Below, one piece after another: positions 9,097-18,045 of a stretch of DNA of 64,000 bases (positions are counted from its first letter, which is position 1; each line of letters starts with the position of its first letter). The position numbers and the translations under genes are program-made. The notes beneath the pieces were generated by a model, which was given only the letters and a program-made list of their open reading frames with translations, had not been told where the DNA came from and did no database searches. The stretch lies in assembly GCA_020635015.1 (NCBI GenBank), contig JACKAP010000002.1:248001-312000 (forward strand). The letters run 5' to 3'. Source of the DNA: Calditrichia bacterium. Lineage in GTDB: Bacteria > Calditrichota > Calditrichia > RBG-13-44-9 > J075.

Positions 9097-9108
9097 TGGG
9101 TTCTTCCT

Positions 9109-9141
9109 GGTTGTTGGTTGTTGGTTGTTGGTTGTTGGTTT
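9109..9141. repeat. Tandem TTGTTGG repeat
   Basis: About four to five copies of the 7-base word GTTGTTG lie upstream of the NADH dehydrogenase start. The same word makes a full hairpin at 41398-41512. A second word run (CCCATTAGCCCATTAAC) with its partner (TTGATGGGTAATTG) is at 9272-9335. Confidence 0.7.
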
Positions 9142-9363
9142 GCCTTATTAACCGGTACTAATATCTTTCACAAAAATGCATAACGCTATCGAAAAATGGA
9201 TTAGAGTATAACAGCTGGTGATATTATATTGAAACCTTTTACAGCTTTCGCCCATATTGAGCAAAAAACTGGTTGATGGGTAATTGACATTATGTGTGAT
9301 GCGGCACTTACCCATTAGCCCATTAACTCATCAACCCTTGTCACCATCAAAAGGAGACCTGCC

Positions 9364-11985
9364 GTGCCCACCGTCACCATCCGAAACCGCTCTTTTGGTC
9401 TGATTGTTTTAATTGCCCTGTGGCTGGTACTGAACCCGCTCCAGGTTGTTGCTCAAGAGGAGGATAATTCGACTATGCAGATCAGCGAATGGCTGATGCT
9501 GGGACCGGCGGCGCTGCCGCTGCCCGCCTATCATCAGGACAGCTTTAAGATGAAAGATTTGCTGGCCTTCGAACCGCTGCCGTTAGATGGCTGGTGGCCG
9601 CAAAGCGGGCAGGCCGTCGCCTGGGACCGGCAGCAAAATATTCCCTGGACAGCGGCCGCTGCCGGTGAGCCGGGCGTTACGGTATCCATCCCGAAGGCGC
9701 AAGCCCTCCCCTACCTCGCCTATCTGGCGGCATATATCGATGCCGACCGCTGGTGTCCGGCGGAGCTGACCCTGACCAGCCGCCATCTCTTCAAGGTCTA
9801 CCTGGACGGCAGCGAGATCGCCTCCAAGCAGACCTCAGAAGCGAAAGCGGATGAGGAGGCAAAAGCGCTGAACCATTCCCTCAAGCTGGAGACCGGCAAA
9901 CATCTGCTGCTGGTCAAACTGCTGCGCGATCCGGAGAATCCCCATCCCATGAGCCTGAACGCCAGCCTGAAGGTCGATGATAAATTTCCCGCCGAGGCAT
10001 TACAAGCAAGCACCTCGCCGCGGCATTTTATGAACATCACCCACCTGCTGGAAGGCACGAAAGTCGCCGGCGTCTCCATCGCCGCCGAGGGTGACCTGGC
10101 TGCTGTGACCTACCGCCGCACCCTTCCCCCGGAGGGCAAAAGCGAATCGTGGATGGAGATTATCGACCTGAAACAGGACCGCCTGTTGACCACCTACCGC
10201 GGCAAGACCGCGCTCTCCTCCCTGCAATGGGCCCCGTCCGGGCGCACGTTTGCCTATACCGAAAACAGCAATTCCACGACCACCCTGTGGATTGTCGACC
10301 TGAGCAACGGCAGCCAGCAAGCGATCCTGGAAGAGATCAAAGATTTCGGCGGTTATAGCTGGTCGCCGGACGGCAGCTTCATCATCTACAGCATCAACGA
10401 AGAGCCGGCCAAGGATGAACGGGGGGTCAAGCGCTTCCAGAGCCCGCGCGACAAATGGCCGGGCTTCCGCACCCAGAGCTTCCTCTACCGGGTGAACCTG
10501 CCGGAAGGCACCCGCCAGCGCCTCACCGCCGGCAAGCTGACCACCAGCCTGAGCGCCATCCGCTCCGACGGGCGCAAGCTGCTGTTTACCCAAACCGTGG
10601 ATGATTTCGAGAACCGGCCCTACACCCGCACCGTGCTGGCCAGCCTTGACCTGGAAGATCTCAACGTCGACACCCTGCTGGAATGCGGCTGGATGAACGC
10701 CGCGGAATGGTCGCCGGACGGCCGCCAGCTGCTGCTCACCGGCAGCCCGGATCTTTTCGGCACCCTCGGCTGGAATGTTCCCGACGGCATGGCACCGAAC
10801 GATTATGACGGCCAGGCCTATCTATACGATCTGGAAACTAAAACCGCCACTGCCATCACCCGCGATTTTGACCCGGCGGTGGACAATGCAACCTGGAGCC
10901 ACGACGGCAGCGCGATCTACCTGAGCGTCGGCGAAAAAGAATTCCAGCGACTCTACCGCTACACCCTGAAAGACCGGCGCTTCCAACGCATCGATACCGG
11001 AGTAGACGTGCTCAACACGGTCGATTTTGCCCGTCATCAGCCCCTGGCGGTCTACTACGGTTCCAGCGTCAGCACCCCGCATCGGGCGTATTTCATCGAC
11101 CTGAGCAAGCAGCGCTACCGGGTGCTGGCCGATCCGGAGGCGGAAGGATTCCGTACCGTCGATTTTGGCGAGGTAAAGCCCTGGACCTTTCAGAACGCCC
11201 GGGGAGAGACGATCGACGGCCGGGTGTACTATCCGCCCAATTTCGATCCCAATCGCCAATATCCCTGCATCGTTTACTATTATGGCGGCACCTCGGTGGT
11301 GACCCGCGACTTCGGGGGACGCTATCCCAAGAACCTCTTCGCCGCTCAGGGGTATGTGGTTTACGTGCTCCAGCCCAGCGGCGCGCCGGGCTACGGACAG
11401 GCTTTCTCGGCCTACCACGTCAACGATTGGGGCAACATTGTGGCAGAAGAGATTATCTCCGGCACCAAAGCGTTCCTGGACGCCCATCCCTTCGTGGATA
11501 AGTCGCGGGTGGGCTGCATCGGCGCCTCCTACGGGGGCTTCATGACCATGAATCTGCTGACCAAGACCGACATCTACGCCGCCGGGATCTCTCATGCCGG
11601 GATCAGCGCGCTCTCCAGCTATTGGGGCGAGGGCTTCTGGGGCTATCTCTACAGCTCGGTGGCCAGCGCCAACAGCTTCCCCTGGAACCGGCGGGATCTC
11701 TACGTCGACCACAGCCCGCTGTTCAATGCGGACAAGGTGACCACCCCGTTGCTCCTGCTCCACGGCGACAGCGACACCAACGTGCCCCGGGGCGAAAGCG
11801 ATCAGTTCTATCTGGCATTAAAGCTGTTGGGGAAAACGGTGGAATACGTGCAGGTGGCCGGCCAGGACCACCATATTCTCGACTACAAAAAGCGCATCAT
11901 CTGGCAGAAAACCATCCTGGCCTGGTTCGATCGTTATTTGAAAGGACAGCCGGAATGGTGGGGGGAATTGTATCCAGAGCCTTAG
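9364..11985 (+). CDS. Exported S9 family prolyl oligopeptidase-like peptidase
   Basis: An 873-residue serine peptidase. It has a signal peptide (cleavage near VVAQE), an N-terminal beta-rich part, a WD/PD40-type propeller with repeated SPDGxx signatures (WSPDGSF, WSPDGRQ, WSHDGSA), and a C-terminal alpha/beta-hydrolase domain. The catalytic serine is in GASYGGFM (Ser near 722), the aspartate in HGDSDTNVP (Asp 804) and the histidine in GQDHHILD (836/837). It probably cleaves peptides in the periplasm or outside the cell. The start is GTG at 9364, eight bases after AAGGAGA. Word-repeat DNA flanks both ends. Confidence 0.9.
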   Translation: MPTVTIRNRSFGLIVLIALWLVLNPLQVVAQEEDNSTMQISEWLMLGPAALPLPAYHQDSFKMKDLLAFEPLPLDGWWPQSGQAVAWDRQQNIPWTAAAAGEPGVTVSIPKAQALPYLAYLAAYIDADRWCPAELTLTSRHLFKVYLDGSEIASKQTSEAKADEEAKALNHSLKLETGKHLLLVKLLRDPENPHPMSLNASLKVDDKFPAEALQASTSPRHFMNITHLLEGTKVAGVSIAAEGDLAAVTYRRTLPPEGKSESWMEIIDLKQDRLLTTYRGKTALSSLQWAPSGRTFAYTENSNSTTTLWIVDLSNGSQQAILEEIKDFGGYSWSPDGSFIIYSINEEPAKDERGVKRFQSPRDKWPGFRTQSFLYRVNLPEGTRQRLTAGKLTTSLSAIRSDGRKLLFTQTVDDFENRPYTRTVLASLDLEDLNVDTLLECGWMNAAEWSPDGRQLLLTGSPDLFGTLGWNVPDGMAPNDYDGQAYLYDLETKTATAITRDFDPAVDNATWSHDGSAIYLSVGEKEFQRLYRYTLKDRRFQRIDTGVDVLNTVDFARHQPLAVYYGSSVSTPHRAYFIDLSKQRYRVLADPEAEGFRTVDFGEVKPWTFQNARGETIDGRVYYPPNFDPNRQYPCIVYYYGGTSVVTRDFGGRYPKNLFAAQGYVVYVLQPSGAPGYGQAFSAYHVNDWGNIVAEEIISGTKAFLDAHPFVDKSRVGCIGASYGGFMTMNLLTKTDIYAAGISHAGISALSSYWGEGFWGYLYSSVASANSFPWNRRDLYVDHSPLFNADKVTTPLLLLHGDSDTNVPRGESDQFYLALKLLGKTVEYVQVAGQDHHILDYKKRIIWQKTILAWFDRYLKGQPEWWGELYPEP

Positions 11986-11989
11986 TGAT

Positions 11990-12273
11990 TGCGGAGTGCG
12001 GAATGCGGAGTGCGGAGTAAAAAAACGTGGAGCGATATGTCATTGGCGCTGCGCGCGTCATTGGGTCATTGGGGCTTCGCCCGCCATTAGCCTACGGCGT
12101 CATTAGCCCTTTGGGCATTATTTAGTTATTTATCAATGTTTTCCGGCATGCAGCACGCTAATAACGGGCGAAGCCCCAATGACGACCGAAGGTCCAATAA
12201 CAGCGAAGCGAATGACGGGCGAAGCCCCAATGACGCGCGGAGCGCAAACATCGCGAGCGCCAGCGAGCAAATA
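11990..12273. repeat. GTCATTGG / GGCGAAGCC word hairpin between convergent genes
   Basis: Short GCGGAATGCGGAGTGCGGAG words come first, then GTCATTGGGGCTTCGCCC on the left mirrored by GGGCGAAGCCCCAATGAC on the right, repeated twice, then CGCGAGCGCCAGCGAG words. No open frame here has coding character; apparent ones translate the repeats. Confidence 0.75.
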
Positions 12274-12274
12274 T

Positions 12275-13048
12275 CTATTTCCCCAACACCATCGCCCCAT
12301 CCTCCAGGGTAAGCTGCTTGAACCCAAGCTTGCTCAGGGGGATGCGGCTGATCTTGTCTGACACGCCGGGCAGGGCGGCCAGGGTTTTGAGGGGATAGCT
12401 GATCTTTCCCATCTGGACCTGGGTGTTATCATCGAAGACCAGCTCATTCTCGCGGATCTCCGGCTTGCCGGAGATCTTCAGGAATAACTCCGAACCGGAT
12501 TTGATCCCGCCGAACTGTTCGATCAGCCCCCGGGCAAACTGGGCGTCTTTCGGCAGGTCTTCCCAGGGAATTTTCTCCATATCCACCACCATCTCGACAT
12601 CCACCTTGTCTTCGGCAATGGTGCTCTTCACCCCTTTCATGAACTCTGTCGACTTTCCCGGGAACTGCTGTTCCAGCGTGGTGCGGATCAGATCGTCTAA
12701 CTCATCCTGGCGAATCCGCACCGTATGGGCTTCCTGCAGGGTTTTGGCAACGTCTTTCGCCGTCACTTCCGGTTGTGGAGCGGGTGTTTTCTTCGCGGCA
12801 GGAGCGGGTGCCGCGGCAGGCTTGCGGGCCGGGGTGCGGTCTTCTTCAGTGTCAACCGCTACCGGCGCTTCTTCATCCGGAACTGCCGGCGACTCGGGAA
12901 GCTTATCTTCCGGCATGGAAACAGCCGGTTCGGAAGCATCCGGTTCATACCATTCCGGTAAATAATCCAGTCGGCTCTGGGTGTAAAAATAAAACCCCAA
13001 ACTCCCCGCCAGCAACACGGCAAACGCGATCAAAAGATATTTTTTCAT
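12275..13048 (-). CDS. Membrane-anchored protein of unknown function
   Basis: A 257-residue protein I do not recognise. It begins with one membrane anchor (MKKYLLIAFAVLLAGSLGFYFY), followed by an acidic/Pro/Ala-rich linker (about residues 35-110) and a compact C-terminal region (about 110-257). The latter alternates helices and strands (VRIRQDELDDLIRTTLEQQF, VDVEMVVDMEKIPWEDL). It is probably a periplasmic domain held to the inner membrane. The ATG at 13048 is chosen because the anchor starts there; the open frame upstream runs into repeat DNA. Confidence 0.6.
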   Translation of the reverse strand: MKKYLLIAFAVLLAGSLGFYFYTQSRLDYLPEWYEPDASEPAVSMPEDKLPESPAVPDEEAPVAVDTEEDRTPARKPAAAPAPAAKKTPAPQPEVTAKDVAKTLQEAHTVRIRQDELDDLIRTTLEQQFPGKSTEFMKGVKSTIAEDKVDVEMVVDMEKIPWEDLPKDAQFARGLIEQFGGIKSGSELFLKISGKPEIRENELVFDDNTQVQMGKISYPLKTLAALPGVSDKISRIPLSKLGFKQLTLEDGAMVLGK

Positions 13049-13144
13049 GTTAACCCACATATTTTCAGGTTGCATCATACGCAGTAATTCATTATCCAAA
13101 ACGGGCCGGTGCTGACTTGGGTCGCCCTGCGGGCTTACTACAAT

Positions 13145-13640
13145 GTGAATTAAGTCTTTTAAAATTACAGATTCCTCGGCTGGTGCCTCGGAATGACACA
13201 CTGCCGTCATTTCGAACGTCGTTTGTGAGAAATCTATAACTGCAAAGAACTTAATTAACAGTGCACTTACTATACCGGCCGTCTTCAGGTGCTGTCATTG
13301 CGAGCCGCGTTCTTTGCGGCGCGGCAATCTCCGGCAAATTACTCCCAGCGCCACTGCCGGTAGTTGCACCGCGCAGAAGATTGCTTCGGCAAAAAACGCC
13401 TCGCAATGACAGCAAGAATTAAGCTCTGACCCCCTTGATTCCCCCCCGCTCAATATAACACACCAACCCCAAATCCAAAATCCGAAAATCAATTCATTCC
13501 GCATTCCGCATCTGCCCCTCGCCCCCGCCCTACGCGTCTTTCATTCCGCATTCCGAAATCCGAATTCCGCACTCGTAACATTCCGCATTCCGCCTGCCCC
13601 GATCATTTCGGGGAAATCCGCACTCCGAATTATAGCCACG
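13145..13640. repeat. Three stacked word-repeat hairpins in a 600-base gap
   Basis: The gap 13049-13665 holds no supported gene. It contains an AGATTCCTCGG / GTCATTTCGAAC element (13160-13247), a hairpin with perfect 14-base ends GCTGTCATTGCGAG and CTCGCAATGACAGC (13291-13413), and a run of CATTCCGCATTCCG words (13494-13640). The GTCATTGCGAG type is a dispersed repeat known in many bacteria. Confidence 0.75.
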
Positions 13641-13665
13641 GACTTGATCTACAGAAAATTTCTGA

Positions 13666-15258
13666 TCAGGGTTTTCCGGTAAAGATCGCCCGTTTGCGCC
13701 GCATGTCGGCAACATCTTTTTCGGTAAATCCCAGCTCTTCCAGAAGCTGTAGGGTATGTTCGCCTAATGCCGGGGCCGGGCGGGGAGGGAGGGAATGGGT
13801 GTGGGAAAACTTCAGGGGCAGGCCGATACCTTTGATGGCACCGAATTGGGGGTGCTCATGCTCGACGATCATCTGACGGGCCCGGATATGGGGATCATCC
13901 TCCATCTCCGGGATATCCAGCACCGGCGACAGGCAGATATCCGCCACCCCCACCAGATCAATCCACTCGTCGCGGGTTCTGCTCTTGAACATCCGGGTCA
14001 TCTCGATCTTGAGCTTTTCATTCGCTTCTCCGTGGGCATAATAACGGTCTTCCCACCCCGGCTTGTCCACGATCTGGCAGAATTTCTTCCAGAACTTCGG
14101 TTCCAGCGCTCCCAGGGAGACATACTTGCCGTCCTTGCACTTGTAAATGCCATAGATCGCCAGGCCGCCGGAGAGGGGCATCTGCCAGGGGGGCAGGTAG
14201 AGCGAGGTGGCCCAGTACTGCGCCATCTGCAGGGAGAGCATCGGCAACAGGGCGTCGAGCATCGAGACGTCGACCTTCTGCCCGACACCGGTCGTTTCCC
14301 GAGCCCACAGGGCGGATAGCGCGGCGATGATCGCCATATAAGCCCCGCCGGCCACGTCGGCAATCTGCGCTCCCGGCAGTACCGCGCCGCCCTTCTCGCT
14401 GGCATTGGACGCGATCATCCCGGCATACCCCATATAGTTGACATCATGGCCGGCTTTTTTGGCATAGGGCCCATTCTGCCCGTAACCGGTCAGGGAAATA
14501 TAGATGATCCGCGGATTGGTCTTGATCGCTTCCTGGTAGCCCAGGCCGATATGCTCCAGCACGCCGGGCCGGAACTGCTCGATGACGATATCAGCCGTCT
14601 TAACCAAACGGAAAAAGATCTCTTGCCCCCGCTCCTCATTAAACTTGATGGCAAGGCTGCGCTTGGAGCGATTCACCGCCAGGTAACCGGCGGAGGTCTC
14701 CCCGAGAAAGGGCGGGTAGGAACGCATGCTGTCCGGGCTGATCATATCCTCTACCTTGATCACATCGGCGCCCATCTCCGCCATCATCATGGTGGCGAGG
14801 GGGCCGGGGTAGAGCCGGCTGAGGTCCAGCACCCGCACGCCGGCGAGGGGGCCGCGCATCCCACTACCCGACGCGGCGGCCGGAGCGGGAGCGGCTTCCT
14901 CCGCGGCAACTGCATCGGCCATATCCTCGTCGATCAGGAACGAGTTCGGCCGGGACGGCACTTCCGGTCTGGTCTCAAAAATGTCGATCGACACCGCATC
15001 CTCCTCATCCGATGGATTATCCGCAGCAGATGGTTCGGCCGGTGGCGGGACGATCTCCAGGCGGTCTTTCGGGGCCTGGCGCTCCCGGAGGGTCGACTTC
15101 AGCCGCTGCGCCGCCGACTTCGCAACCTGGCGGGCGGAGAAACGCGAACGGGGTTTTTCCGGGGAAGCCGCCTCCGGGGAGGAGGCGGCCCGCGGCGCCG
15201 AGGACGTGGTCTGAACCGCTACAGCTGTTTCCGGCAGTGATGAAACCGGATTATTCAA
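13666..15258 (-). CDS. CaiB/BaiF family CoA enzyme, alpha-methylacyl-CoA racemase-like
   Basis: The open frame (530 codons from a TTG) has a class III CoA-transferase fold from about residue 134 (MRGPLAGVRVLDLSRLYPGP). Residues matching the racemase active site are present: His in GHDVNY (271), Asp in QIADVAGG (301) and Glu in GALEPKFW (386). It therefore more likely inverts 2-methylacyl-CoA thioesters than transfers CoA. The first 130 residues are acidic, Pro/Ala-rich and low in complexity. The start is unclear: TTG 15258, ATG 14922 and ATG 14859 all lack a convincing ribosome site. The frame is the same as that of the upstream ACAD-SCP2 gene and is separated from it only by one TGA, so the two could be one polypeptide or a broken fusion. 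Confidence 0.82.
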   Translation of the reverse strand: MNNPVSSLPETAVAVQTTSSAPRAASSPEAASPEKPRSRFSARQVAKSAAQRLKSTLRERQAPKDRLEIVPPPAEPSAADNPSDEEDAVSIDIFETRPEVPSRPNSFLIDEDMADAVAAEEAAPAPAAASGSGMRGPLAGVRVLDLSRLYPGPLATMMMAEMGADVIKVEDMISPDSMRSYPPFLGETSAGYLAVNRSKRSLAIKFNEERGQEIFFRLVKTADIVIEQFRPGVLEHIGLGYQEAIKTNPRIIYISLTGYGQNGPYAKKAGHDVNYMGYAGMIASNASEKGGAVLPGAQIADVAGGAYMAIIAALSALWARETTGVGQKVDVSMLDALLPMLSLQMAQYWATSLYLPPWQMPLSGGLAIYGIYKCKDGKYVSLGALEPKFWKKFCQIVDKPGWEDRYYAHGEANEKLKIEMTRMFKSRTRDEWIDLVGVADICLSPVLDIPEMEDDPHIRARQMIVEHEHPQFGAIKGIGLPLKFSHTHSLPPRPAPALGEHTLQLLEELGFTEKDVADMRRKRAIFTGKP

Positions 15259-15327
15259 CGCTGCTGCCGGGGCGGTATCCTGCGCCGGCTCGTCCGGAAC
15301 TTCCCCCTCCGGCAGGGCTTCTTCTCT

Positions 15328-17937
15328 TCAAGTATCGGGCAGCTTCTTCAACAATTTGATGAAGGCCATCATCTCCGGAACATTGGAAATTCGCAGATTC
15401 CCCATCATAAAGGCTATTTGCGGATTGGTTTTGCCGGTTTCCATCTCAACAAAGGTTTTCACATTGGTTTCCACTACGCAACTGGGGCGCCCTTTGAGGC
15501 CGGTAAATACCTCACAGACTTCATTCTCGATCCGGGCGGTATATTCACCGCCATCAAGACCGCTGATCTTGTAATGGATGACCGCCTTAAATTTGCCGGC
15601 TTTGTTCCCGCGAAAGCGCTCCGGCAGGCTCTCGATAATGCCGGTCACGCTCAGGTCAGCCACAGCGGGTGCTGCGGCCGTTTCGACAGCACTGCGATCT
15701 TGCATAGGCTGCGCTTCTCCCGTTGAATTATCAGGTCTGTTGGGTGGCGGTTCGATCGTCGCATCTTTGGCAATCACGACCGTTCCCGACGGATGCGGCG
15801 ATGGCGCCGGGGGTTCAGGCGCTTCCGTGGATTCCGGTGATGCTTCCGGGGAACCCGCATCCGCATCCCGGTCTTCGATCAGCTTGTTGACCAGCGCCGC
15901 TTTCTCCCGGGCGAGCCGCTCGGCGGTATCCTCGTTTTCGATCAGCGCATTGACCAATTCCTCCCGCTCCCGCTCCGACTCCCGGATCTCCGAGGTGTCA
16001 TCACCTTCAACCAGCGCACTGACCAGCGCTTCCCGCTCGCTTTCGTCGAGCACCTCATCTTCCAGGATATCCGGCTCTATTTCGATGTGATCGTCAATCG
16101 TCTCCGCCGGGGGGTGGGAAACCGGGGATGGATCGGTGACATCGGATTCGGCTTCGGATTCGGATTCGGTTTCGGTTTCAGATTCAGTTTCGAGTTCGAT
16201 TTCGGCTTCCGGCTCCACCGGCTCCGGATCCAATTGGGAAAACGGTTCCTCGGATTCTAAAGACGGCGCTTCGGCCGCTTCAGATGATTCCTCATGGGCT
16301 TCAGACGGCACTTCGGGTGCCGCGGACGATACTTCAGCAGCTTCAGACAGCTCCGCTTCTGCTCCCGGGTGATCGCTTCGGCGCTGAGCTGTTGACGATA
16401 CTTCCGCAGCTTCAGACTGCTCCGCTTCTGCTTCTGATAATTCCCCGGCAACATCAGGCAGCGCTTCTGAAGGCTCACTGTCGGGAACGGGAGTTTCGTC
16501 TTCCGGCGCAGCGTCTCCGGGATCGGTGGTATCGGCATCGTTGTCCGGCGCCTCGCTGACATCATCAGTATCTTCAAGCGGCGCTTCCGGCAGCGGCGTC
16601 TCATCGCTTATGTCCGCTTCTGCCGCTGCGGGCGCCTCCGCCGGCGATTTTGCCGAAAGCCGCTCCGTCTTTTTCTCCCCGCTATTGGCGCCGTTGGGAG
16701 AGGTGCCGCCGCCGGGAAGACGTACCGGGGTTTCGTCGCCGGCAGGTTTCGCTGTTGGCTGGGGCGGACGCGATGCTTTATCGGGACGTGCGGCATTGTC
16801 GATCAGCAGCCGGGCGATAATCTCGCGCATAATTTCCGAAGTACCGCCGGAAATGGTGCCGGCCCGGGAATCGCGAAAAATTCGTGAGATGGCCGGCTCA
16901 TCGGTCAGCCCGTAGGCCCCGAAATATTGCAGGCAGGCATCAGCGACCTTCCGCGACAGCTCGCCGGCATACAGCTTGGCCATGGTGGCGTACTGAATTC
17001 CTTTGTGCCCGTTTTGATATTGCCAACAGGCATTATAAGTCAACTGGCGGGATGCTTCCACCTCGGCGGCCAGGTCTGCCAGGGTGTGGCGGATCACCTG
17101 GAACTTGGCCAGGGGACGGTTGAACGCTTCCCGCTGGTGAATATATTCCAGGGTGGCGTCCAGTGCGGCATCGGAGCCGGCAACCGCCAGCACCGCGGAT
17201 ATCAGGCGCTCCAGCAGGAAGCAGTCCATGATGTAATAAAAACCGAGATTCTCCCGGCCAATCCGCTGGCTCTCCGGCACTTTCACATTATGGAAACGGA
17301 TTTCCGCGGTATCGGCGCAGCGCCAGCCGATCTTGCTTAACTTGCGGGCGCTGAGCCCCCGGGCGTCGGCATCGACCACAAACAGACTGATCCCACCGGT
17401 GCCGGCCCGGGGTTTGGTCTTGGCCGCCACCACCAGAAAATCGCCGTAGATCCCGTTGGTGATGAAATTTTTGGTGCCATTGATGACGTACACCCCGTTA
17501 CTGAGCTCCGCCCGGGTTTCCAGCGCCGCCAGATCGGAACCGGTCCCCGGCTCGGTGATCGCCAATGCGCCAACCTTCTCGCCGAGGATCCCCGGCACCA
17601 GGTAATTCTTTTTCAGCGGCTGACTGGCGAATTTATATACATACGTCATGGCCATGAACTGATGGGCGCAGACTGCGCCGGCAAATCCTCCCGGGGCATG
17701 GCGGGCCAGCTCCTCCAGAAACACTACCGACGTCATGAAATCGGCATTCAGGCCGCCAAAGATCTCCGGGTAATTGATGCCCAGCAGAGAATGCTCGCCC
17801 ATCAAATGCCAGATATTCCGGGGGATACGCTCCCGCTCCTCCCAGGTCTCGGCGTTGGGCACCACTTCCTTGCGCAGGAACTGGCGCACCGTCTGGCGAA
17901 AGACCTCATGCGCTTCCAAGAAATACGGCGAGATCAT
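15328..17937 (-). CDS. Acyl-CoA dehydrogenase fused to SCP2 sterol-carrier domain
   Basis: An 869-residue multidomain protein. Residues 1-385 are a complete acyl-CoA dehydrogenase (ALAITEPGTGSDLAALETRA FAD/substrate loop; SGGTSEIMREIIARLL C-terminal signature). Residues about 390-755 are an acidic, Ser/Glu/Ala-rich linker containing three tandem helical units (EREALVSALVEGDD, EREELVNALIENED, EKAALVNKLIEDRD). The last 110 residues are an SCP2-type lipid-binding domain (TGIIESLPERFRGNKAG ... GKTNPQIAFMMGNLRISN). The SCP2 part may hold lipid acyl-CoAs for the dehydrogenase. AAGGGGGTGGA precedes the ATG. The TGA at 15328-15330 is in frame with the downstream racemase-like gene. Confidence 0.87.
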   Translation of the reverse strand: MISPYFLEAHEVFRQTVRQFLRKEVVPNAETWEERERIPRNIWHLMGEHSLLGINYPEIFGGLNADFMTSVVFLEELARHAPGGFAGAVCAHQFMAMTYVYKFASQPLKKNYLVPGILGEKVGALAITEPGTGSDLAALETRAELSNGVYVINGTKNFITNGIYGDFLVVAAKTKPRAGTGGISLFVVDADARGLSARKLSKIGWRCADTAEIRFHNVKVPESQRIGRENLGFYYIMDCFLLERLISAVLAVAGSDAALDATLEYIHQREAFNRPLAKFQVIRHTLADLAAEVEASRQLTYNACWQYQNGHKGIQYATMAKLYAGELSRKVADACLQYFGAYGLTDEPAISRIFRDSRAGTISGGTSEIMREIIARLLIDNAARPDKASRPPQPTAKPAGDETPVRLPGGGTSPNGANSGEKKTERLSAKSPAEAPAAAEADISDETPLPEAPLEDTDDVSEAPDNDADTTDPGDAAPEDETPVPDSEPSEALPDVAGELSEAEAEQSEAAEVSSTAQRRSDHPGAEAELSEAAEVSSAAPEVPSEAHEESSEAAEAPSLESEEPFSQLDPEPVEPEAEIELETESETETESESEAESDVTDPSPVSHPPAETIDDHIEIEPDILEDEVLDESEREALVSALVEGDDTSEIRESEREREELVNALIENEDTAERLAREKAALVNKLIEDRDADAGSPEASPESTEAPEPPAPSPHPSGTVVIAKDATIEPPPNRPDNSTGEAQPMQDRSAVETAAAPAVADLSVTGIIESLPERFRGNKAGKFKAVIHYKISGLDGGEYTARIENEVCEVFTGLKGRPSCVVETNVKTFVEMETGKTNPQIAFMMGNLRISNVPEMMAFIKLLKKLPDT

Positions 17938-17983
17938 TCCACCCCCTTCCCTGTCAATATTTTCAATGTTCTATTCATCATGC

Positions 17984-18022
17984 ATAGTTGTCAGTTGTCA
18001 GTGATCAGTTGTCAGTTGTCTA
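17984..18022. repeat. CAGTTGTCAGT word run
   Basis: Tandem GTTGTCAGTTGTCAGTGATC words lie just upstream of the ACAD-SCP2 gene. Related runs are at 20028-20051 and, in the opposite orientation (AACTGATAACTGAT), at 35370-35408. Confidence 0.65.
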
Positions 18023-18045
18023 TCTAAGTATATATTTTCGAGATT

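Noticed and set aside
15256..15330. Selenocysteine codon at the in-frame TGA
   Set aside because: I see no clear SECIS-like stem-loop directly after it and no selenoprotein family at this position. Nonsense, readthrough or error are as likely.
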